NCBI GenBank assembly: GCA_905147135.1 | Contig: LR990043.1 | Coordinates: 10,761,057 to 10,825,056 of the forward strand | Origin: Blastobasis lacticolella | Lineage: Eukaryota > Arthropoda > Insecta > Lepidoptera > Blastobasidae | DNA: 64,000 bases | Direction of reading: 5' to 3' | Part shown: positions 1-8,914 of the stretch, piece by piece | How positions within the stretch are numbered: position 1 is the stretch's first letter | Layout: every line of letters begins with the position of its first letter | Position numbers and translations under genes: made by a program | Notes under the pieces: generated by a model | The model's input: only the letters and a program-made list of their open reading frames with translations | Databases searched by the model: none | What the model was told of the DNA's origin: nothing

Positions 1-106
1 CAACTGCAGCTACTGATAAGCCCGATAACTTCACATTATCACTTTAAAAAATATGGGCGTTTATAAATGTCTCGCGTCATGATGACCCAACCTAACAGAC
101 GCCGGG
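1..106 (-). mobile_element. piggyBac derivative, partial (intron 2 of copy A)
   Basis: Only the end of the element nearest exon 3 is in the window, finishing CAGACGCCGGG with TTAA at 107-110. Confidence 0.85.
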
Positions 107-192
107 TTAAACAACATACAGCACATTCACCGCAATGTGCTGAGTTCTGCCGCATATCTCAGATGTTTAATCGGTTTTGGTGATGATTTTAG

Positions 193-1427
193 GATGCTGA
201 GAAGAAACAAGAAGAAGAAAGGATTCGAATGGAAAATATGTTATCGGGGAATCCTTTACTCAATTACTCTGCAGCAGGTCAAAAAAATGACTTAAAGGTA
301 AATATTTCGAGTAAACATACAAACTCATACAATATGATGAAATATTGACATACAGTCAAAACCTGATATAGCGACATTGAAGGGACCGTATACTTGCCGA
401 CGGTATATCCGATAGTTGTTATAAGCAATACATATACACAAGTACAGTAGTTATATTAGTTGTGTAGTTATATTATCATAGGTATCTATCTAGTATAGGT
501 ATAGGTTATGTATGTCTAATCAAAACCAACACATAAAAATCAAGCTGTCACTCACGCAGTCATTTAGCGCACTAAACAATTGGTGTAAAATATGCAAGGT
601 CAAATGGCCGGGATGAGGTTCGGATGAGGTGGGAGAAAGTGCGTAGGTAATAATACGCCTAAATATTCCTTCAATGCTTATCAATAAGATTTAAAATCGT
701 TCGTATTATTTTGTTTTGCTGGGACAAGAAGCAGTTAGTCGTTATAGTCGATGAATATCGATAAAGTTTCGTCGTTGTAAGCGATATGTCGCTGTATCCG
801 ATGTTGTTATAGGCGGTATGTTTACTGAATAGTTTACTAGAGATTTGGGCGGGACCTTACAATCTGGCTGTAATATCCGATCGGTCGTTGTAAACGATGT
901 CGTTATAATCGGTTTCGACTGTAACATCAATGACCTATGCAATCATTACATAGTTTATTCATTTGGTGAACTCAACTGTTTTTATATTACTTTTTTTAAA
1001 TGGTAGATAAAACAGGACCACAAACAGTGGTTATTACTGCCTGTGGGTATTAGCAACACCAGGGGTATCACCAATGCGTTGTCCACCTTTAAATTCCAGG
1101 ATACATTGTCAACCTAGGCAACAAAACGTCTAATAATAATGTATAATGAAAAGCAGCTGCAATCTGATACAATTTTTGCCAAAATAATATGATTCTATTC
1201 AATTAATGCTCTCGATTGAAGAGTAGTAATCTTAACATTCTTAAATTTTTTGCCTCACATTTAATTGTTCCCTATTTTAATTTCTCCAGGTCAAAAGAAG
1301 ATGGGATGACGACGTGGTGTTTAAAAATTGTGCGCGGTCTGAGCCTGAGAAGAAACTGATCACGTTTATAAATGATTCTTTGAGATCGGAATTTCATAAA
1401 AAATTTATGGAAAAATACGTGAAGTGA
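193..1427 (+). CDS. Cwc15: Cwc15 copy A, 3' part (coding exons 3-4)
   Basis: Only coding exon 3 (193-297, residues 138-172) and coding exon 4 (1290-1427, residues 173-217 plus TGA) lie in the window; exons 1-2 would be to the left. The acceptors read TTTTAG and CTCCAG and the donor reads AAG/GTAAAT. Exon 4 encodes the most conserved part of the family, with the motif [14 protein letters not shown] and the end [10 protein letters not shown]. Intron 3 is 992 bp here instead of 421 bp, because a 569-bp TA-flanked element sits at 353-921. Possible poly(A) signals AATAAA are at 1559-1564 and 1925-1930. Coding sequence appears intact as far as it can be seen. Confidence 0.9.
353..921. mobile_element. 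569-bp TA-flanked MITE in intron 3 of copy A
   Basis: The element is absent from all other units, where the flanks join directly. It is bordered by TA on both sides (351-352 and 922-923). Its ends are inverted repeats: CAGTCAAAACCTGATATAGC at the left, and the complement of the right end begins CAGTCGAAACCGATTATAAC. The interior near both ends repeats GTCGTTATA/GTCGTTGTAA-like motifs. Size, TA target and absence of a transposase fit a non-autonomous Tc1/mariner-type element. Confidence 0.85.
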
Positions 1428-2944
1428 CTGTGCATTATCATCAACCTGGCGTTAATGCTCGGTTGCGTACCCTCGCGGCACGCGAGTGCCCGGTCCGCCT
1501 CCGCGTCCACCGGGGTGAAGTGAATATGTATAACAAACTGTATAAAAATGCTGAGAGAAATAAAATCTATTTATAATCACCTTGCAGTATTTTATTTTGC
1601 ATTTCATTTAGATTTAGATTTATTCATTACTCTTACACAAGACAATACATTTAAGGTACATTTTAAATACATGTTTGTAAAAAGCCTTGCAGCAGTTCCC
1701 GTAAAATACAACGTTATGCTGAAATATCATAAAACATCTATTGTGAATAATTCACTAATTACCACACGAAAACGTCGCACAACAACAGCCCAGCTAGTGC
1801 AGATAAGACAACTGACAAGCAAGACTATAGACTGGAGAGGGAGACCAATAATCACTGAGATGTCAAAAATGTAACAAACGGTTGACAAGCGTCAGAATCG
1901 CGTGAGGGTCAGAACCGCGGGTTGAATAAAGTTTTATCTAAAATTAATATTGAACTCATTCTGACATCAGAAAGGTGCCTTGATTGTTATTGCTTTGTTT
2001 GGTGCATCGCGTGCTAAATTATTTAAATGGTCGACTGTTTAATCTGCTGTAAACAGGGTCACAGAGGTGATGGCAGCTGCTCTACTGTAATGAGCAGTTT
2101 TCCAATAGGTATCTAAAGCGTTCCTAACCACTCACTAGATGGCGCCCTGACAATTTTGGTAATTGATAATCGCTTGAAATAGGTTCTTAGCAAACAGGAT
2201 ATAAACACTGGGTACGTTGTATTGGATAATATTGTATTTGTCAATCGTTTTCAACCATTTTAGAGGTTGTAATAATAATGGAGCACAGTGCCAACTTCTA
2301 TAAATATTTCTTTTTATACAGGGTGTTTCATAATACATGTATAAAGCCGTGAACTGGATGGAGTGCTAAACGTATTAAAACGATAGGTACAATTATTTTT
2401 TTCGTGCGTGGAATAGTTACCGAGAAAATGACTATCGAACTTTTTCTTTTTCAATGTCGATAATCACATTTTGAAAACGAAAGACCGCATCTCTAGAAAT
2501 CAGTTGTAATAGATCACTCAAGTTCATAATCAGGTCAATCAACTGAATAATACAATTTTACCAGTTACAGATAGGATATAGGTTTTGTGCCTTTAAGTCT
2601 TTTCTACCTACCGTTCCATATGAGTTTTAAAATTCAATCTAAAGATCACTACGATCAATACCTCAAGTGGCTGGTTAATAAAATTATTATTACAAGCAGC
2701 TCGTGAGCAGTCCGGCACAAAAACAAGACATTTCGATGTTTGTTTCTACTTTAATTTATTTGTTTTTTGTTGCCTTCAACACAATGTTGCACCTAGGTAC
2801 ATAGTCTTCAAACTAATTGCGAAAACACAATAAACATTAATAGGCAAAAAAGTTACAGCTTGATTTCGCGTCTGCGCCATATCTTCTATTGTACTAGGCA
2901 GTCATGACTGAAGCAGGTGGACTATGTACGGGATACTGATATCA

Positions 2945-3378
2945 CAGGGTGTCCATAAAGTACATTCACTAGATTTTAATATTTTTGGAAAGTGCAGCAA
3001 AACTACACGATATTGTTGTTATACTTTTTTGTCTATTTTTTCACTCAGTTTACATCCTGTTGAATGCATGTGGTGAGTCTTGGCACAAGTTTATGCATTT
3101 CTCGTTGAACTTTTCCGCCAGCTCCGAAATAAGGAAAGATGTCATTTTAGTACCTATCTAATAGTAATTATTAAATTCTACTCATGTTTTAATTCAAGAA
3201 GGTGAATATTAAATTTGAATATCTGAAAAAATACCTAGCAACACTATTTACGTACTAGGATTTAAGCATTTAGGTTGCAGGCAACAAACATGCAGAACAG
3301 CAGATGCGTTGTCACTGTGAGGACTAAGATGAAATGCGTCATGCCTGTATTTGCACTGGCTTATTTTATGGACACCCC
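2945..3378. mobile_element. Mariner-like remnant nested in the 4.8-kb element
   Basis: The left end reads CAGGGTGTCCATAAAGTACA and the right end is the inverted form GGACACCCC, preceded by a matching TTATTTTATG. This pair resembles mariner-type termini. The repeats are imperfect, no clear target duplication remains and there is no transposase, so this is an old deletion derivative. Confidence 0.5.
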
Positions 3379-5029
3379 ACGTACTAGGCGCAATATTAAG
3401 GAGGTCTAAATAATCCGTTTTGTATTTTTTGGTTTCGAGGGTTCTGTACAAAAAAATATTGTAATCAATTATGATTTTAATTCAAAAGGTTCATTCATAG
3501 TTTTTACGAAAGTGCACCACCACCTAACTAATAGCAAAGTAGTCTTATTCAAATTACTGTAGCATATTAATGTAGCAAACTCTAATTAATGTAACATCTT
3601 TGTCTTTTTACGAGTTTGCTTTCTCATGTCATGTCTGTCAGTCATGTTTCAGTGTCGCGTAGGTAATCGTACCTATCGTTTTCACGAACATTTCTTATCA
3701 ACTAAAATTAACTTAATGATTCTTAGTTGATGGAGCTTTACCTGTAAATATCCCATGCTTCACCCAATTGGAGAACCTAGGTCACCTAGGTGGAGCACGG
3801 ACCCAAACACAATTTTAGAAATTACTGTCTAGGTTACTGTCATTGTACCAAACTACCCGATAAAATCGTGATAAGCAAATGTAGGCCATCGCCATAAGGA
3901 TTATTATTAAGCCCACAGTTGGATTCGCTTGAGACTCACTTTAACAAATAAAAAAAATCAACATTATGGTGCAACTACCAGGAGAACATAAAACGAGAGA
4001 ACATAAAAGGCGAAATATGTTAGACCCCTAAAACACGGATCCCTAAGTACGAATCCTTTTGCACGTGCCGTCAAGGTCAAGGCCGGCGCCGGAGCTGTGG
4101 CGGCGCTTTTGACATCAAAATAGAAACTGAAAGCTACAAAATCTAAAAATAGAATACTTTGGCGGGCCGTTCTTTATTTTGTGGTTTGACCCACGGCGCG
4201 ACTTCCATTGACGAAATTTGCCTACTTTCGCGTCGTATTCGTTCATTCAGTTTTTAGCTTTTCGCGTGACCGAAATGATTGTTGCGTTGTAGTTGTAGGA
4301 TACCTAAGTACCTATTGTGAAGATAACTGTGATAAGAGTGTTAACGATGTGAACGAATGATTTATAGCTTCAGGTACCAGTATTAACGTAGTCTTGTCTG
4401 TGTTCAGCGTTCAACGTTTAAGTATTGTGATAATCATTATTCTGTGTATGAATGCAAGCTAGCAGTAGGCCAAACACCATGGTACCTACCTATTTACGTA
4501 TTGCATAGCAACCAGAGCCTGCGTAGTGTTGTGTATCTGTGTGTATGGAGTGTAACTACCTAGCTACGCTACGATACGAGTGCAAGCTTACTTGATAGTT
4601 AATACCTATCAGTCATCCGAGCCACAAGAAAGCAAGAAAGTATGGCACCTGACGCTGTTTGTTTTCATAAAATAACTTTAAAAAGGTACGTACCTACATG
4701 CTTTAAAGGTCTAGGTTCTAGCTAGACTTTAAGATATGCTACCTAGCTAGTACCTAATCGTAACGTTAGGAGGTTCTTTTCCGACGGGAAATAGGCAGAA
4801 AAGACAACGCTTTTATCTGTTCATGAAAACATGTAGGTATTTAGTAAAACCTGTCTGTAATCTGTTTCAACAAAACTAGTCTCATAAGTGGTTCCCTACG
4901 CTACGTAGGTCCCTAGATGAGTGAACCATTTTAGTAGGACATAGTACCTACTTATTTGTGTAGAACGATTTATCAATTGAACGAATTCTGTTTTAGTTAT
5001 GTAGCTATCTTTAGTATGTTTTTCAAGAA

Positions 5030-5160
5030 CGTTGGTGGCTGGGCGGTTGAGTATCCGACGTAAGCGAGAGAGGTGCCGGGTTCGAATCCCGCTGTGGCAA
5101 TGTACCAATGACTCTTTTCTGAGTTCAGTGGCGTTACTGTCGTACAAGCCCAAAAGCCGG
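5030..5160 (+). mobile_element. tRNA-headed SINE fragment
   Basis: A polymerase III B-box-like GGTTCGAATCC at about 5080 follows an A-box-like TGGCTGGGCGG at about 5036. The sequence then runs into TGTACCAATGACTCTTTTCT, which also follows the tRNA-like head in the opposite SINE at 6310-6410. It cannot fold as a real tRNA with a CCA-end acceptor stem. Confidence 0.6.
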
Positions 5161-5880
5161 GCTTGCCTTATAAAAATAATTATCGATAAAAAATCAAAGA
5201 TAATGCGAGCGCGAAGTATTTAAAGTTCGCGCTCCTAATGCATTTCAAACTGCCGCGCCGCAAAGCAGCGCCATCGTGCGCCCAGGTTACGAAACACGAT
5301 CCGAACGCACACGCAAGTTGAGGAAATTGAGACTCGGTCAGTCATCTCGCTCGCACGCGCTGGCTTGTAAGCGGGCTTTGATTCCGGCCGGTATGTCTCT
5401 TTCTTACATATGAAAACTGTCCTATAATGAGATATAACTATACGTTTGTTTATATGGTAAATTGTACGAGACTTTAAGCCTTGCATGCGTTTGAAGTTGT
5501 ACACGGATCTTTGAAATTGGCAACTTCGCGCATGCGCAGTAGGTACGTTTGTTGAATGCCGAAATACGTACCAACTTCACTATTGTTTTGTTTGAGCCGT
5601 TTGGGCGGATAAGTAATTAGTTTTTTGTTGTGTTTGTGTTGTGTTTTGTAGTAAAAGTGATTTAATTAGATTGATTAACAATAGACGAAGTAGAGTCCCT
5701 TGTGATGGTTTAAAATGTGCACAAGTTTTGATTTGCATGGAAAAGGTAAAGTTTATAATCATTTCTCAGAAAATAACAAATTATTTCCGTAATGTGGCAA
5801 GGGGATGGATTTATTTTTAATAATCGTAAAAACTACACAAACTTCATCTCTCGGCTTGCCTTACTCTGAACCCCTAGGCA

Positions 5881-6410
5881 CGCCACTGTCTGAGTTATGT
5901 ACATTAGTTGAAATTAACCGATGCTCCTATGGTGAGGGAAACATCATGATGAAATCTGCAAATTCTGGCAACTGAAATTGTAACCATGATCCAATCGAGT
6001 CAGGTTCCCCTGGTAGCAGGGTCATGGAGGTCAGATGGTAGTCGCTCCACTGTAACAAATTCTTTTCTCTCCACAAAATTATTAGACTATGGTCCATGAT
6101 CTAGGATTTGGCAGATTAGGTAATTAATTGCAGTGGAGCGACTGCCATCTGATATTCCTGGCTCCTAACCCTGCTACCAAGGGAACCTGACCAGATTGGA
6201 TCATGGTTACTTACACATTCAGTCGTCTGAACTGAATGTGTAAGTTTCATCACGATGATTTCCCTCACCGTAAAAGCATCGGTTAGTATTCAGCTACTGT
6301 GCATAACTTAGAAAAGAGTTAGTGGTACATGGCGGCAGTGGGATTCGAACCCGGTACCTCACGCGTACGAGTCGGATACCGCAACCTTAGGCCACCGACG
6401 CTCCGACTAT
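5881..6410. repeat. Inverted pair of SINEs forming a long hairpin
   Basis: The arm at 5885-6055 (+) and the arm at about 6125-6310 (-) are clearly similar when one is reversed. Both contain GGTGAGGGAAA and GGTAGCAGGGT, and the loop is about 70 bp. The minus-strand copy has its tRNA-like head at about 6330-6405 with the B box complement GGATTCGAACC at 6341. A perfect 14-bp hairpin (6210-6223 with 6231-6244) lies inside the second arm. The body resembles lepidopteran tRNA-derived SINEs. Confidence 0.7.
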
Positions 6411-6505
6411 TTAAGCATACCTACCTATCGAAAATAATTAGTGTAGGCAAGTTCCTAGTTAATTTGGTAGAGCCTATTCATAAGTAGGTAACATTTAGTA
6501 CGACG

Positions 6506-6950
6506 CCTGGTAGTAAGATGAAGGAGGTTGGTTTGTTTTGATATGAATGGCACGAGGTTATTACTCGTCCTTATGGTGTGTACACACTCAACGTACGCCA
6601 ACGAAGGGCTGTCGGCCGAATTATTTGGACTTCTAAGGTCTAATACTTGCATTTCGTGGTCAAGCAAACGATCTTTGGGAGTTTTGGGAACCGATTCGGG
6701 CTCGTATTTGCACGTTTGCTTGTTGGCCTTCGGTATCCGCCCAAACTGCGATTGGATGATTACTTCTATCCGTTTGATGTTACCGCCACGCTTCACTGCG
6801 GATTGCCGGCTGGCACACGCCAACGGACAATCGTTAGTGTCGAAACTGGTGCGCGTCACACATCGCCCGGTGTGTACGCAGCATTAGGCTCCTGGTAGTA
6901 GGCTTGAGGAGGTTGCTTTGTTTCGATAGGGGTCGCACGAGGTTATTAAC
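6506..6950. repeat. Pair of ~60-bp direct repeats, 385 bp apart
   Basis: 6506-6564 and 6891-6950 share CCTGGTAGTA, GAGGTTG, and GCACGAGGTTATTA in the same order. The sequence between them is GC-richer than its surroundings and has an open frame of 119 codons with no recognisable product. I cannot assign it to a known element. Confidence 0.55.
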
Positions 6951-7416
6951 CTGTTTTTTATATGATCATCAACTTGAAATAGAGCTGCGCTTCAACGTAG
7001 TCGATATGGTTATTTATCTTTAAAAATTTTTTTTTTTTATTAAAATTAAAATTCAATGTCCGGATAAAATGAAGTCGCCAGTGCACTCTTTGAAAGCTCT
7101 ACTTTAACACCCTTTCGGCTTTATACATGTATTATGAAACACCCTGTATTTTGTTCAACATTTAACAGTTATGTTTATATTAATGAACATTTTATTTTTT
7201 AATTTAATATCCGTTGTCTGCATGAAATCACTGCCACCATCATACAGATTAAAAAAGATTACCAAAATGGTAGAAGCGCCATCTATTGATGCTTTTTGAA
7301 ACCAATTATCAATACCTACTGGAAAACTCCTCATTACTTGACATACTAATATTCTGGATCATGGTCAAGTGTACCCGGAACCTGTTACGGGAAAAAGCGC
7401 TTTACTTTGTCAAATA

Positions 7417-7975
7417 TAGGATGATAATTTTGACAATTTACAGTAGGGATGGGGTCGGGGATCGTTAATGAATCTATTCGATTATCGATTATCATTCTCA
7501 TAGAACTTGGAATCGATAGTTGCATGGTTATTCAGTACGTGTTATACAAAATAAACTATTTATTTTCTTTCGAAAGAATAATTTATTAATACGACATTAA
7601 AACCCTTCTACAACGACGATTTCGACACGTGCGTATTTTTATTCGTTGAGTTATCCTATTCCATATTATACGCGCGAGTCGAGATCGTTGTTGTAAAAGG
7701 TCTCTTAGGGTGATATCCAAACAAGGAAAAAGAGTTATAGTTGCAAAAAATAATTTAATTATCTAAATGTATTTTTAAATGTTCGATTATTTTATTTGAA
7801 TACCGATTTTCGATTGTCTGTTGTTATTCGTTTATCGTGGCACTTCACTAAAGGGGCGGGGCCTGTCTATGAAGTATGATATTATCCGTAGTACATTTTA
7901 CCGAAATAAAACACGAAACTTCATGAGCGTGCGCCAAGGACCAACAATTAGTGAGCTGTCAAAATTATCATCCTA
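7417..7975. mobile_element. 559-bp TA-flanked MITE (unit of copy B)
   Basis: Ends are a perfect 19-bp inverted repeat TAGGATGATAATTTTGACA with TA on each side. The interior is rich in ATCGATTATCG-type palindromes and has a conserved GGGGCGGGGCC box. There is no transposase. TA target and size suit a Tc1/mariner-type MITE fixed in the ancestral unit. Confidence 0.75.
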
Positions 7976-8914
7976 TATTAGACAAAGCATAGGATTATAA
8001 ATATAAAATCGATCGAATCGAGACGACAACAAACTATCTCTACTTAGTCTATGAAATAGGCGAGACATGCCAAACATGCACGGGACAACACGAATACTCC
8101 CTCTACATTCTCGTGTTCCCGCGGAACTGTCCACATGTGGAGTGCGCTTTACCCTTGATTTGAATTGATTTATGACTCTAATCGACATGATGATTCGAAT
8201 CAATATGAATAGATAAAAATAAATAGAAATACGTGAAACGAATGCCAAAATGATAAAACGGTTCAATAGCAAAAACGAACATTGAAATGTTAAAATTTGT
8301 TTAGTGAAATTTAATTACCTTTCATTTATTAAAGAAATCGAGGAAATAATGTGTTTATTGTGTACCTATTTATTTATTTAATTAACCAAATCAAGTTTGA
8401 GGGCTTTTTCTGAATAATGTATCATTTTGGGAAAAAATAATTATGAGTCTGGAGAAATATGAGAAAACACATCTGGCAACCCTGCTTTGACGTGCAAGGT
8501 TTATATCCTCTTTGGTTTTAGTGTTCCATATATATCTATCGGGCATCCATATATTTAGTTCATACGTTCATCATAGTTTGTGCGGGCTTGTGGTGCGGGC
8601 ATAATCTAAAGTGTGTGTGTGTGTTGCGTCAAAAAACGCAGAGGAGATACAAAGTACGTTGTTAGTATTGTTCTGTAAAAATCTACCGAAACTTACGTTC
8701 GTTTAGAGCTTTGGCCTTTACCATTTGCTTGTATTATTTCATTCATTTGCTTTGTATGTTGTTTACAAATCAGTACCACACTCCTCAATGAAGCGTTCTC
8801 GTTTGTTGTTTTGTTTGGATTGCACTGTGGTGTTTTAGTAAATTCAACAATTTTCATGTACTGAGATTTGACTGACACATTACAGTAAGTACCCGACTGA
8901 AGTTATCCACCAGA

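Larger units (their letters stand above)
2319..7146. mobile_element. 4,828-bp TA-flanked element with 31-bp inverted repeats
   Basis: Both ends carry a perfect 31-bp inverted repeat beginning CAGGGTGTTTCATAATACAT, flanked by TA at 2317-2318 and 7147-7148. The other units read straight through this point, which proves a single insertion. It lies inside the 421-bp inverted-repeat element of this spacer. No transposase frame is recognisable. The cargo is a mosaic: a mariner-like remnant (2945-3378), a GC-richer block near 4060-4260, SINEs (about 5030-5160 and 5880-6410) and two direct repeats (6506 and 6891). It fits a non-autonomous Tc1/mariner-like element of unusual size; a long autonomous superfamily with decayed genes is possible. 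Confidence 0.85.
2087..7337. mobile_element. 421-bp inverted-repeat element, split by the 4.8-kb insertion
   Basis: Left part 2087-2318 and right part 7147-7337 together are the same element seen whole in the other units (for example 12788-13208). Its terminal repeats are about 75 bp long and imperfect, with GTAATGAG at the ends and TAGATGGCGC plus TTTTGGTAAT inside. Confidence 0.75.

Noticed and set aside
5030..5105. tRNA gene
   Set aside because: A and B box-like motifs are present, but the sequence does not close into a tRNA acceptor stem and continues as a SINE.
6330..6405. tRNA gene on the minus strand
   Set aside because: It is part of a SINE body that matches the facing repeat; no proper tRNA fold is seen.
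6528..6887. 119-codon frame with a hydrophobic start as a secreted protein gene
   Set aside because: It lies between direct repeats inside a transposon, overlaps an equally long frame on the other strand and has no recognisable family.
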